A stretch of 64,000 bases of DNA from Henricia sp. BOLD:AAB3569 (GCA_037783545.1 JBBELK010000514.1:124001-188000); one strand, 5' to 3'; positions 44,494-54,962 are shown, counted from the first letter of the stretch. Program-made: numbers and translations. The notes: generated by a model from the letters alone, not told the origin.

Positions 44494-45733
44494 TGTGACG
44501 CCACACCCCTCGGCGTGGAAGCGAGTGCTGCGAGGGCGCCCTCCTCCACGAGGTGTGGTCGTTGGACGGCACGACCGGAACGCCCCTGAGCGGTTAGAGA
44601 CGCGTCCGTTGGGATGGAAATATACCGTCCCAGTATCGGTTGCAGTGTTTCGATTGACCAAGATGATTTATACCCAGATCGGTGATAAACAAGATGAATT
44701 AAGGCTTGATTAGAGACTAGCACAATGCTAACTTAAGTATAAGATCGCTTAGCCCAACATTTAATAGAGGGCATCATTGTATAAGCATATCATTAGTGAC
44801 GAAACGGTAATCAGTCTTTATAGAGGGCGTCTTTTAGGGCCCCGTGACACAGGGGAGTCAGTTGTACGTGCAATAGGCGGTCACAAGCACGTTAGAGACT
44901 TGAATCGAGTCTAGGACTATACTCCAGCTAAGGAAAGTGGCACCACACGCAACCGCGTGGCTCTCGGCGACTATCCCCACACGTCCAATATGGCGGACGG
45001 GACGGCTGTACACAAGTATATTGGCTCGTAGCACTACACGCACGTTAGCGGTGTATCAGTGTTACCAGACAAGCACCATCCTAAAAGGCAGTACTTGCCC
45101 AGCAGGGAACCACACGATAGCCCCACACAATGCACACCCTATGCAGAACCACACAGTCGGGTCCCACACAACGCGTACCTCTTGCAGGAACCACACGACA
45201 GCCCCACACAATGCACACCCTATGCAGAACCACACAGTCGGGTCCAACACAACGCGTACCTCATGCAGGAACCACACGACAGCCCCACACAATGCACACC
45301 CTAATGCAGAACCACACAGTCGGGTCCCACACAATGCGTACCTCATGCAGGAACCACACTCGCTGTTCCTCGATGATCGGGACCGCAATCCTGAACAGGT
45401 TCGCAAGTCCAATTGACACTGTACTCGTTCGATGGGCCGTAATCCTGAACAGGTTCACAAGCCCGGACTTCACTCCGAACTGCCCCAGAAGCGGCTCTGC
45501 TCGCTGGTTTTATCAGTTTCACGCGCATGCCCAGTGCATGCGATCGCACAGTGACTTTCGCCTGGCCAATCACGACACACGGAACGGAGCTTCCATATAC
45601 CCAGCACACAATGCATTGTTCAATGCATTGCACTGGCATAGTATAACGTTTTCCTAACGTTTCCGGGTGACCGTGTAGTGTGCATAGCGCCCCCAGCAAT
45701 TGTGTTGCCTGCTCGTACCCCTGTTGCGTCACA
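44494..45733 (-). repeat. 3' LTR of the gypsy element
   Basis: 1240 bp, bounded by TGTGACGC and GCGTCACA on the plus strand. It contains an 81-bp tandem repeat array (45106-45360) and ATATGGCGGACGGG-type sequence. It appears identical to 52689-53928. Confidence 0.95.
45106..45360. repeat. 81-bp tandem array within the LTR
   Basis: Three units begin GGAACCACACGA at 45106, 45187 and 45268, with a fourth start at 45350. Each contains CACACAATGCACACCCTA and CACACAGTCGGGTC. The same array is at 53301-53555 in the other LTR. Open frames across it on both strands follow from the repeat. Confidence 0.9.
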
Positions 45734-46282
45734 TAGCCTCCTGACAGGCCTAAATGTCCCCATTTTGATTAAGCCGATTATTCTTATTATAACGCAACAG
45801 ATCAATTATCAAATCACTGATTGGGCAACTTTACTTTAAAGAAGGAAACAACTCTGAAACACGTTAACTCAGGAACTTTTTTTCTTAACTCTTACATAAC
45901 ATCAGATACCCACAGCCTCAACACATTAACAAAGAACATATGTGGGGTACCTTTACACGGTACTAGTATAAACTTTACGGCAAGATATTATTTAACTTTC
46001 GACATGAATCAAATCAGACAATGTTGCCTTAAATCATGAATATACACTTAATCGTTTCCGTTGATTGGCAATGAATACGGATGGTTATCATCTTACAAAA
46101 CTATGAAAGGTTGTCATAAAACTTACGAAAACATCTTACGTCATACTGGGTAGAACTTTATATAAAATGCCTCTAACCTCTACGGTATGAAAATATAAGT
46201 ATAAATATAGAACTCTGCTTCGGCTCTTTTTGTCTCTTTGGCGTTTAGGCTCACCTGGAGCCGCATAAAAACTGGTTTAGCC

Positions 46283-47167
46283 CTAATAGAGTTTTGGTGG
46301 TTTCCTATTGCGCACCATCGAACAGTGAATGGTCGCGTCCCGTGTGTATTTTCTTTCGTGTCTGTCCACGGCAATCAATTCTCCCTTCCAGTAGGTGCGT
46401 GAGACGATTTCTTCCACCACCGTTACCAAGTCCTGAATTCCTGGGCTGTGGAACGTCACTCGTTTTCTGCGGAATGGGACAGAGGTTGATCTGGAAGGAG
46501 GAGGGAGCTCCAACGAAGATGGATCGACAGGTGTGCTAGCCGTCGGTAGCTTGGTCATTGGGGACTTGTTCGTCGACTTTGATTGGTTATCCGCTTTTGG
46601 TTGTGGAGGAGCCTCGTCGTCAGTTACCATTTCCAGTGGCGGCAAAGAACTAATGCTTATAGCATCATCGTCAGGATGTGCTTCTGTTGAACTTTCGTCG
46701 GCTGGTGGGTCATGTGGGGGCGTGGCAGGAAGTGGCGATATGCAGCGTGGCATCGGTGGGAATTCTGGTATTACTACAGGATCCTCTGGCTTGGCCTCCT
46801 GACTTCCTACAGCGGATTCTACTCGTCGTGCTTGCAACTCTGGCTGTGTGACGTTCTCCATTCTGATTGGCTCTAACGTGAGATTCTCCAGGTCTGCCAA
46901 CGAATCATGATGCTGTACCCTGTAGTGTCTACGGATGCAATCCCGTCGCTTCACAAAGTATGTGCACTGACGGCAATACAAAAAGAGGGGAGGTCCATGC
47001 TCAAACTTCTTGTGCCTTGAACAACTTTTCTGAGTCTGGAACTGCTTCTTGCATACGTCACAGAGGAAGCACCTGCTCGCACTGGGTGGTGGCATCTTGA
47101 CTTTTCTTTCTGAAATGGAAATCAAAAAGAAAGATACCAAGATTATTACATGCATAAGCCTATACAA
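46283..47167 (-). CDS. third ORF of the gypsy element, two C2H2 zinc fingers
   Basis: Lies after pol, where an env gene would sit in related elements. The likely start is the ATG at 47093-47095 (MPPPSASRC), because the sequence just before it reads TTTGATTTCCATTTCAG on the minus strand, a strong splice acceptor (AG at 47110-47111); the frame stays open to an ATG at 47167. Two fingers follow, both C-x2-C-x12-H-x4-H (CDVCKKQFQTQKSCSRHKKF and CRQCTYFVKRRDCIRRHYRV). Then comes a Pro/Asp/Glu/Ser-rich middle and a basic C-terminal segment (VPFRRKRVTFHSPGIQDLV). There is no membrane protein character after the fingers, so it is not an envelope. The function is unknown to me. Confidence 0.75.
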   Translation of the reverse strand: MYRLMHVIILVSFFLISISERKVKMPPPSASRCFLCDVCKKQFQTQKSCSRHKKFEHGPPLFLYCRQCTYFVKRRDCIRRHYRVQHHDSLADLENLTLEPIRMENVTQPELQARRVESAVGSQEAKPEDPVVIPEFPPMPRCISPLPATPPHDPPADESSTEAHPDDDAISISSLPPLEMVTDDEAPPQPKADNQSKSTNKSPMTKLPTASTPVDPSSLELPPPSRSTSVPFRRKRVTFHSPGIQDLVTVVEEIVSRTYWKGELIAVDRHERKYTRDATIHCSMVRNRKPPKLY

Positions 47168-47190
47168 TGATTTACTTTAACGTAAACATC

Positions 47191-50100
47191 TTAGCGGTAC
47201 CTAAGAGGTAACTGGTGTCGCCTCTTAGGATATCTCCGCTGTGGAGACGAGTCTGGTACCGCGTTCTCCTCGTGGTCATCCCTTTGAATTAACTCAGTGG
47301 GCACAGGGACGGGTTCACTACTGCTGTTTCCAGCCTCCAACTCAATCAACGGCTGTTCTATGTGTGAGTCTTCTTGACTCTCCATAGCTTTCTTTGGTTC
47401 CTCACAGGGAACAAGTGCTGCAGCCTTCCATGATTCAATCGGATCCCCATTGTAAGGCTTAAGTCGGTCCACGTGGACCACACGTGGTTTCGCGCCCTTT
47501 GACCTCTGTACGCGAACAACCACATCAGACAGCTTTTTGAGGACAAGGTACGGCCCCTCCCACTTCATCTGAAGCTTGGGGCATACCCCTTTCTTTTTGG
47601 CTGGATTAAACAGCCAGACGAACGCCCCCTCTCGGATGCAGGGGTCACTGCTCTTCCGGTTGTAGTTTTGTTTTTGGCGCCTCATGTTCTTGCCAAGGGC
47701 CTTTTGCGCCCTCTCGTGAGCCCTTTGTATTTGGCTCCTCAGACTGCTGGCGTAGTCAGTCTTTATCTCCTCATCTGGGGGTGGATGCTCCATTGTGAGG
47801 TCAATTGGGAGCGTCACCTCGCGCCCCAACATCATCATATTGGGGGATTCCCCAATTGTCTCCTGCGGCGTACACCGGTACGCGCTAGTCGCATATGGAA
47901 GGCATTTATCCCAGTCTCTTTGACCCAAGTGTGGATCAATCATCATGGACACAATGGTTATAAGAGTCTTGTTGAATCTTTCAACAAGTCCGTCCGACTT
48001 GGGATTGTAAGCGGTTGTTCTCGTCTTACTTATTCCAAGAATGTTACACATCTCCCTAAACACGTGTGATTCAAAATTGGTTCCCTGATCCGAATGGAGT
48101 TCGGCTGGAACACCATATCGGCACACACACTCGGTAACGAACTTTGCCGCTACCGTTTCGGCTTTAGCGTCAGGAAGCGCATATGCTTCCATCCACCGGG
48201 TGGCGTAATCTCCGACCACCAAAATCCATTGGTTACCGTCATCGGTCTTGGGAAGTGGACCAATCAGGTCCATAGCAACCCTTTCCATAGCTCCTCCCAC
48301 ATTATACTGTTGTAAGGGCGCCACCCGGCGTTTTGGTGGCGGTTTCCTCCTGGCGCACTGGTTACAGCGGCGCAAACAGACTCGCACGTCCGCGGCCATT
48401 CCAGACCAGAAATAGCGCTGTTTGACTCGAGCCAAAGTCTTCTTCAGACCAAGATGGCCGCCCAGTTTCCCGCCATGCAATTCTTTGATGATCTGGTGCC
48501 TTGACTTCTCAGGCACCACCAATCTCCACCGAACGGAACTACCGTCATCCGATTCCCATCGTTGGTAAAGCACGCCATTACGTAGCTCCAGCTGGTTCCA
48601 ATAGGACCAATATGTCTTACTTGCTGGGGACAGACTCGCTATCTCCGCCCATAGAGGGCGCTCTTTCCCTTCTTCTTTAGCGACAACCACCCAACGCATG
48701 GTGGCGTCTGTCATCTGAGCATCGTGTAGCTCTGTGCTTTCCACAGTTGGTTGCAAAACGGCAACCCTTGCCAACGCATCGTCTGCGTTATCAGCACAAT
48801 CAGCGTCACTGTTGCCACAGTGACTGCATTGTTTACACGGTCGCCTAGACAACCCATCCGCGTTACCGTGTTTCGCGCCAGGGCGATGCTCTATGATGAG
48901 GTCATATTCCGATATAACTTCTAGCCAACGCGCTAGTTGTCCTTCCGGGTCCCTTGACCTCATTAACCACCTCAGTGAAGAGTGGTCCGTTCTGACAGTT
49001 ACCTTCCGCCCGTACAGGTAATGACGGAAGTACTTCAGATAAACAACTACGGCTAGCAACTCCCGTCTAGTTACACAGTAGTTTTTCTCAGCTTTCCCAA
49101 GCTTACGGCTAGCGAACGCAACCACTTTTTCAACCCCATCATGGACTTGGGACAACACGGCCCCAATCCCATCAGAACTTGCGTCTGTATCCAACACAAA
49201 CTCGCCCTCTGGTGACGGATAAGCGAGAACTGGTGACGTCACCAACTCCTCCTTGAGTCTGGCGAATGCCTCCTGACAGGCATCGCTCCATACAAACTCC
49301 TTGGATTTTGATGTCAGAGCATGTAACGGACTAGCAATGGTCGCAAATCCCTGGACGAACCTCCTATAGTACGAGGCGAGACCAATGAAACTTCTCAACT
49401 CCTTCACGTTCGTAGGAACTGGCCAATCAGCTACCGCCTTGATTTTGGCGGGATCCGTGGCCACTCCTTCGGCCGACACAATATGGCCCAAATAGTTCAC
49501 TGACCTCTGAAAGAGGTTACATTTACTCGGCTTGAGTTTCAGTCCCGCGTTCCTCAAACGTTCTAACACCTTCCTCAAACGCTGTAACTCATCATCCACT
49601 GTCTTGCCAAAAACTATGACGTCATCAAGATACACCAACAAGATATCCCATTGCAGTCCAGCTAACACTTTTTCCATAAGCCGTTCAAACGTCGCCGGGG
49701 CGTTCGCCAAACCGAACGGCATAACTTTCCATTTGTATAGCCCATTGCGCACCACGAACGTGGACTTTTCCTGGGCATCCTCGTCTAGCGCCACCTGCCA
49801 GTAACCTGACGCTAGATCTAACGTCGAAAACCATTGAGCGCCCTCTAGCGCGTCAAGGGTGTCATCAATTCTCGGCACAGGATATGCATCCTTCACCGTT
49901 ACCGCATTCAAACCTCTGTAGTCTATACATAGCCGCTTCGATCCGTCTTTCTTTCTCACTAACACCACGTTAGCCGCCCACGGGCTATCCGAAGCCTCGA
50001 TCCAACCTCTTTGTTTCAGATCTTCAACCTGGCGATTGATTTCTTCCAGGTTGCTCGCTGGGTGGCGCCTCGGCCTTTGTTTGACCGGTCTAGCGCCCTC

Positions 50101-50955
50101 AGTGGTTATACTGTGTTTAACCACATTAGTGTGGCCTATGTCGCCACCACCTCGTGAAAATACGTCTTGGAACTCGACCAAACAGTCCCACAATTTATTA
50201 TGGTCTGCCGGGTCTAACTTCACATTACTCCGTTCATACAACTCCCGCAAGTGGGTGGGTAATGTACCCGTTCCAACTTGGGCCTCACGCCTAACTGGCG
50301 GACTTTCAACTTCAACTCGCGACACTGTCGCGGCCAGTGTACCAGCTTTAAGTACACGCTTCTCTTTATTTGGGTTCAGTACCCGAATGGGCACAACCTC
50401 AGTCGGCAACTCAACAATAGACTTGGCCAATATAAGGCCCTTTTCTTCGAGTAAGCCATCCGACTCGACTGGCTCCACTATCACTGGTCCTTTCAAACTT
50501 TCACACTGCTGGCCAACTATTGTTCCAGCAATGATTGCTTCATGTCCTCCAGGTATCTCCGTAGTTTCGCTGACTACAACTCGTCCAATGAACGCCTCTC
50601 CTTCAGATGACGTACACTTGATTCGTTCACCATTCACGCACAACTCCAATGTACGGAAGTCCAAACTGCCGTTTGTCTGCAGCAACCAATCCATCCCCAT
50701 CATTGCGGGGATCGATAAATCGACAAATATGGCCTTTACAGGGCGGACTGTCCTGCCAATTTGCAAGTCTACCCAGGCCCATCCGTATATCTTCAATGGA
50801 CTACCGTCCACAAGTCTCACCACACTCTCACAGCTTTCCAGTATGGGTCGCTGTTCTGCTGGTATTCGGTAATAAACCGTCATACTAATCAATGTATCGG
50901 TTGCCCCGGTATCGATTAACAACCGAAACTTCGACGATCTCACAGACCCCTCCAC
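47191..50955 (-). CDS. pol: gypsy pol: protease, RT, RNase H, integrase
   Basis: 1254 codons from the first ATG, though the frame is open further upstream and overlaps the end of gag. Protease: FRLLIDTGATDTLI. RT: LDLASGYWQVALDE, VMPFGLANAPATFERLM and YLDDVIVFG. RNase H: FVLDTDASSDGIGAVLSQ and TDHSSLRWL. Integrase: an H-H-C-C zinc-binding head (HLGLKKTLARVKQRYFW, CNQCARRK), then MDLIGPLPKT, HSDQGTNFES and NPKSDGLVERFNK with the catalytic Asp-Asp-Glu, and a GPY/F-type end (KWEGPYLVLKKL). It copies the RNA into DNA and inserts it. Gag and pol lie in different frames, as usual where ribosomes shift frame to make pol. Confidence 0.95.
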   Translation of the reverse strand: MEGSVRSSKFRLLIDTGATDTLISMTVYYRIPAEQRPILESCESVVRLVDGSPLKIYGWAWVDLQIGRTVRPVKAIFVDLSIPAMMGMDWLLQTNGSLDFRTLELCVNGERIKCTSSEGEAFIGRVVVSETTEIPGGHEAIIAGTIVGQQCESLKGPVIVEPVESDGLLEEKGLILAKSIVELPTEVVPIRVLNPNKEKRVLKAGTLAATVSRVEVESPPVRREAQVGTGTLPTHLRELYERSNVKLDPADHNKLWDCLVEFQDVFSRGGGDIGHTNVVKHSITTEGARPVKQRPRRHPASNLEEINRQVEDLKQRGWIEASDSPWAANVVLVRKKDGSKRLCIDYRGLNAVTVKDAYPVPRIDDTLDALEGAQWFSTLDLASGYWQVALDEDAQEKSTFVVRNGLYKWKVMPFGLANAPATFERLMEKVLAGLQWDILLVYLDDVIVFGKTVDDELQRLRKVLERLRNAGLKLKPSKCNLFQRSVNYLGHIVSAEGVATDPAKIKAVADWPVPTNVKELRSFIGLASYYRRFVQGFATIASPLHALTSKSKEFVWSDACQEAFARLKEELVTSPVLAYPSPEGEFVLDTDASSDGIGAVLSQVHDGVEKVVAFASRKLGKAEKNYCVTRRELLAVVVYLKYFRHYLYGRKVTVRTDHSSLRWLMRSRDPEGQLARWLEVISEYDLIIEHRPGAKHGNADGLSRRPCKQCSHCGNSDADCADNADDALARVAVLQPTVESTELHDAQMTDATMRWVVVAKEEGKERPLWAEIASLSPASKTYWSYWNQLELRNGVLYQRWESDDGSSVRWRLVVPEKSRHQIIKELHGGKLGGHLGLKKTLARVKQRYFWSGMAADVRVCLRRCNQCARRKPPPKRRVAPLQQYNVGGAMERVAMDLIGPLPKTDDGNQWILVVGDYATRWMEAYALPDAKAETVAAKFVTECVCRYGVPAELHSDQGTNFESHVFREMCNILGISKTRTTAYNPKSDGLVERFNKTLITIVSMMIDPHLGQRDWDKCLPYATSAYRCTPQETIGESPNMMMLGREVTLPIDLTMEHPPPDEEIKTDYASSLRSQIQRAHERAQKALGKNMRRQKQNYNRKSSDPCIREGAFVWLFNPAKKKGVCPKLQMKWEGPYLVLKKLSDVVVRVQRSKGAKPRVVHVDRLKPYNGDPIESWKAAALVPCEEPKKAMESQEDSHIEQPLIELEAGNSSSEPVPVPTELIQRDDHEENAVPDSSPQRRYPKRRHQLPLRYR

Positions 50956-51029
50956 GAATAATCCATGGACTGGTCCACGCCTAGAGGGCGCACTACTGAA
51001 GACGACATCCTTGTCTTCAGATTTTCTCT

Positions 51030-52571
51030 TTACACCTCTATCTTCTCTTGTGCTGTCGGCACCGGGCCCTTCTCTGTGCTCAACCTTCCGGCGGGCCTCC
51101 CGGTCGGCTGGTCCTCGTTTCCCTGGTTACGGAAACGCTTAGGTTTCGGCTGCGGACACTCTCTCGCAAAATGCCCCAGCTTGCCACAATTATGGCACTT
51201 CATATCTGCTTTTCTTTGTCGCTTTACAGGTGGGGAACCAGCGACGGTTGGTGGCGCTCTTCCTGGCGCCCGTTGCGATGGCAACAAAGTACTCATGACT
51301 TTCTCAAGCTGACGTGTGAGGTCGCTCATACTCGTCATTTGCTGCCTAACAGCTTGCTCAATGGACTGGATCCGATCCTCCACATCGTGATCCTCACCCC
51401 TGGCGAACTTAGGGGATTTCTCCATCCTCCTCTGAGCTTCCACCCTGTGAAAGTTCTCCGTCTCCAAGGCAGCCTGCAGTGCCTCGGATAAATTCTTGGG
51501 CCGCGCCCGAAATACACCTTCACGTATCTGCTGTTCATACACAGCATCAACGAAGTGATTTTTCTCCAACCGATCCCTTGCCTCCACGGGGATCTCGGGA
51601 TACGCCTTAACGGCCAACTCGTGAATTGATTGACACAATTCCTGCAGAGTTTCCTTCGGCCTCTGCCGACGATGACGTAATTCAACCAGAAAATTCTCAG
51701 CCTGCTGACCAGGCCCAAATCTTCTTGCTAACAGCTTAACAAGCTCATCATATCTGAGCTTACGCTCTTTGTAAGCACCTTCTCCAAGGATGCGGATAGC
51801 ATCCCCTTGGAGACTTGCAGCCAAGTATTCGGCTGACTGCTCATCATCCCATCGATTTACCAACCGACAGCTTTCAAAGTGCCCGTAATACTCCATCCAC
51901 GGGACTTTGCCATTAAAGCGATCAGGAACTATATTTGGGCGGCGCGGAGACATCTTCTCCTTCAGCCCATCCTCCCCGATGAATCTTCCATCTTTCTTCA
52001 GCTGACAAGGCCACGCCCTGTCTGCACCAGAGTTATCGGCTACTACGTCATCAGCCTTATTCTCAGGCGAACGTGTAGCAAAACTCATTAAATCACAGTG
52101 TAGCTTCTTCTCCGCATCAGATACACTCGGCATGTGAACACTATGACTCATGTTCACACCCGGTTCCTGCAGTATACATGTAGAGACAAACGGATTGGAC
52201 ACCCTGTCCCTTCGAGGCGTTGTCCAATCTACCACACTTGACGCACCACCTCCCATGTTAAGGTGGGTTTTTGGAGTCTTGACTTCAGTCGATGGTACCG
52301 ACCCCAACGTCGTATACCCAGAAGTCTCATCCCTATAATCAGCCAACATTTGGCGCGGCATTCGGAAATCAACATCCGAATCTACCCGAACACGGTCACG
52401 TGACTGCTGCGTAGCAACTCGGGCGCCACCAATAGGGCCCGAGCCAGAACTCTTAGCCTCTTTCAAAGCCGCTTGTAACTTTGCTATCTCCTCCAAGCGT
52501 TGGGATTTCTCCCACTCTAACAACTGAACATCCATCCGGGACTTTTGCAAGTCCCCCTCCAACTGATTCAT
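51030..52571 (-). CDS. gag: gypsy gag with CCHC zinc knuckle
   Basis: 513 codons. A coiled-coil-like N-terminus (LEWEKSQRLEEIAKLQAAL), a central capsid-like part with the retrotransposon gag pattern (VPWMEYYGHFESC, AEYLAASLQGDAIRILG, LLARRFGPGQQAENFL), then a CCHC knuckle CHNCGKLGHFARECPQ near the end. It forms the particle that packages the RNA. The start at MNQLEGDLQK is the first ATG after the primer-binding site. Confidence 0.92.
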   Translation of the reverse strand: MNQLEGDLQKSRMDVQLLEWEKSQRLEEIAKLQAALKEAKSSGSGPIGGARVATQQSRDRVRVDSDVDFRMPRQMLADYRDETSGYTTLGSVPSTEVKTPKTHLNMGGGASSVVDWTTPRRDRVSNPFVSTCILQEPGVNMSHSVHMPSVSDAEKKLHCDLMSFATRSPENKADDVVADNSGADRAWPCQLKKDGRFIGEDGLKEKMSPRRPNIVPDRFNGKVPWMEYYGHFESCRLVNRWDDEQSAEYLAASLQGDAIRILGEGAYKERKLRYDELVKLLARRFGPGQQAENFLVELRHRRQRPKETLQELCQSIHELAVKAYPEIPVEARDRLEKNHFVDAVYEQQIREGVFRARPKNLSEALQAALETENFHRVEAQRRMEKSPKFARGEDHDVEDRIQSIEQAVRQQMTSMSDLTRQLEKVMSTLLPSQRAPGRAPPTVAGSPPVKRQRKADMKCHNCGKLGHFARECPQPKPKRFRNQGNEDQPTGRPAGRLSTEKGPVPTAQEKIEV

Positions 52572-52666
52572 TATTGCAGACTACTCCAATCGATGAACTA
52601 ATTGAGATGATTATGTATGTAAATTAGATGACGAAACGTCTCACGTGATTTTACTGAACCAATACA

Positions 52667-52685
52667 AATCCCACTTCTGACACCA
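52667..52685 (-). other. primer-binding site, tRNA-Leu
   Basis: The plus strand reads AATCCCACTTCTGACACCA, which equals the 3' end of a tRNA-Leu including CCA, three bases inside the 5' LTR edge. So the minus-strand RNA would be primed by tRNA-Leu. Confidence 0.85.
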
Positions 52686-52688
52686 ATT

Positions 52689-53928
52689 TGTGACGCCACA
52701 CCCCTCGGCGTGGAAGCGAGTGCTGCGAGGGCGCCCTCCTCCACGAGGTGTGGTCGTTGGACGGCACGACCGGAACGCCCCTGAGCGGTTAGAGACGCGT
52801 CCGTTGGGATGGAAATATACCGTCCCAGTATCGGTTGCAGTGTTTCGATTGACCAAGATGATTTATACCCAGATCGGTGATAAACAAGATGAATTAAGGC
52901 TTGATTAGAGACTAGCACAATGCTAACTTAAGTATAAGATCGCTTAGCCCAACATTTAATAGAGGGCATCATTGTATAAGCATATCATTAGTGACGAAAC
53001 GGTAATCAGTCTTTATAGAGGGCGTCTTTTAGGGCCCCGTGACACAGGGGAGTCAGTTGTACGTGCAATAGGCGGTCACAAGCACGTTAGAGACTTGAAT
53101 CGAGTCTAGGACTATACTCCAGCTAAGGAAAGTGGCACCACACGCAACCGCGTGGCTCTCGGCGACTATCCCCACACGTCCAATATGGCGGACGGGACGG
53201 CTGTACACAAGTATATTGGCTCGTAGCACTACACGCACGTTAGCGGTGTATCAGTGTTACCAGACAAGCACCATCCTAAAAGGCAGTACTTGCCCAGCAG
53301 GGAACCACACGATAGCCCCACACAATGCACACCCTATGCAGAACCACACAGTCGGGTCCCACACAACGCGTACCTCTTGCAGGAACCACACGACAGCCCC
53401 ACACAATGCACACCCTATGCAGAACCACACAGTCGGGTCCAACACAACGCGTACCTCATGCAGGAACCACACGACAGCCCCACACAATGCACACCCTAAT
53501 GCAGAACCACACAGTCGGGTCCCACACAATGCGTACCTCATGCAGGAACCACACTCGCTGTTCCTCGATGATCGGGACCGCAATCCTGAACAGGTTCGCA
53601 AGTCCAATTGACACTGTACTCGTTCGATGGGCCGTAATCCTGAACAGGTTCACAAGCCCGGACTTCACTCCGAACTGCCCCAGAAGCGGCTCTGCTCGCT
53701 GGTTTTATCAGTTTCACGCGCATGCCCAGTGCATGCGATCGCACAGTGACTTTCGCCTGGCCAATCACGACACACGGAACGGAGCTTCCATATACCCAGC
53801 ACACAATGCATTGTTCAATGCATTGCACTGGCATAGTATAACGTTTTCCTAACGTTTCCGGGTGACCGTGTAGTGTGCATAGCGCCCCCAGCAATTGTGT
53901 TGCCTGCTCGTACCCCTGTTGCGTCACA
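52689..53928 (-). repeat. 5' LTR of the gypsy element
   Basis: 1240 bp, with the same ends, order and 81-bp array as the 3' LTR. It should hold the promoter; I do not see a clear TATA box. Confidence 0.95.
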
Positions 53929-54218
53929 GTATGTTTTTCCCCGATGTTGACTTGCTTGCATACGCGAACGCATGCATTTTATTATGACTTGAGCTGGCCA
54001 GCTAGCTGAGCATGTTGAGCAGCAAGTTTGAGATGCAGCAGTCGAACCTATAACTGTGCAGGTTAGTAAGCTTAATATTTAACCAAAACTGTCGAAGAAC
54101 TCTGTTCCAAAACGTAGCATTTACACCGAAACCTCCATCAACTTGTGCCACATTGTCAACATGGTAAATGTCATAGGCATACTGTCATGACTGACTGACT
54201 GACTGTATGTGCGTGCCG
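53929..54218. other. no gene recognised
   Basis: Begins with the GTAT target duplication of the gypsy element. A CTGA/CTGACTGA simple repeat is at 54189-54204. Nothing else seen. Confidence 0.4.
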
Positions 54219-54600
54219 GGTACCGTGGCCGAGTGGTATGGGTCAATGACCATGCTGACTCGCAATCATACTAGGTGAAAACCTGGGGTTGCGGGTTCGA
54301 ATCCCGCTGCGGTACCTGTGCCCTTGGGCAAGGCATTCAACCACACTTGCTCCATCCTTCGGAAGGGATGTAAAGCCGTTGGTCCAGTGTGTTAGGTAAC
54401 GCTAACGCACTCTAAAGATCCCAGAGCATTCTTTCGTGAAGAGTCAGTAAGGGGAATCCCTGGTGTCTCTGGCCATTTCTAATTCTAGTTCTAAATGGGT
54501 TTCCTCACACTTGCGAGTGACAGTGCAATGAATGAGCACTGTTGAGGAATCCTTGGTATGAATACCAGAATTTAGAAAGAAATAATAATAATATAATAAT
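54219..54600 (+). mobile_element. tRNA-headed SINE, family A, near full length
   Basis: The head (54219-54316, 98 bp) starts GGTACCGTGGCCGAGTGG and ends GCGGTACC, so a 7-bp acceptor stem can still form, and GCGGGTTCGAATCCCGC makes a perfect T arm. The 98-bp length fits a class II (Leu or Ser) tRNA ancestor. The body has TGCCCTTGGGCAAGGCATTC, CTTGCTCCATCCTTCGGAAG and ATTCTTTCGTGAAGAG. The tail is AATAATAATAATATAATAAT. Confidence 0.88.
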
Positions 54601-54714
54601 CCCTCCTGCTCTGAATAAACCTCAATGATACTGATAGTCTCAATGCATGGGATTGGATGACAAATATTCCGGCTAATTGTGCAAAATTGCCCGGCTAATT
54701 GTGCATAAGCCTAT

Positions 54715-54962
54715 GACTATTGACCCCCTTCGAACACGTGCAAATACGCCATAATGGGAGTCAAATAATGCTGAGTCATTGTGGAAGCGATGTGCGTACG
54801 CGCTGTGTTTCTCTGGTGGGCGTAATGCGGTTTAATTCACCAATGGGAGCCTTAGCATTGTGCGTTACACACACTATGGACACACACAACGTGCACATTG
54901 CTTCCACAACGACGCGGCATTATTTGACTCCCAATATGACGTCATTGGCACGAGCTCAATAT
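54715..54962. mobile_element. palindromic MITE, uninterrupted copy
   Basis: TGGGAGTCAAATAATGCTGA at the left and the inverse GCGGCATTATTTGACTCCCA at the right. It is the same family as 29890-30855. About 248 bp. Confidence 0.8.

Larger units (their letters stand above)
44494..53928 (-). mobile_element. Ty3/gypsy LTR retrotransposon, looks whole
   Basis: 9435 bp on the minus strand, with two 1240-bp LTRs (TGTGACGC...GCGTCACA), flanked by a 4-bp duplication GTAT (44490-44493 and 53929-53932). In reading order it has the 5' LTR, a tRNA-Leu primer site, gag, pol (protease, RT, RNase H, integrase) and an extra ORF before the 3' LTR. The gene order with integrase last is that of Ty3/gypsy. I see no chromodomain, only a GPY/F-type segment at the end of integrase. 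The LTRs agree at every line I compared, so insertion is very recent. I see no breaks. Confidence 0.95.

Noticed and set aside
45106-45360. Possible CRISPR-like array
   Set aside because: Units are contiguous 81-bp repeats without unique spacers, within an LTR of a eukaryotic element.
44937-45657. Several long frames in the LTR on both strands
   Set aside because: They run through the 81-bp tandem array and have no similarity to known proteins; the LTR is expected to be non-coding.
50036-50872. 278-codon frame on the plus strand
   Set aside because: Antisense shadow of gypsy pol.
54219-54316. Possible functional tRNA-Leu or Ser gene
   Set aside because: The D and anticodon arms do not pair properly and the sequence continues into a SINE body with a tail.
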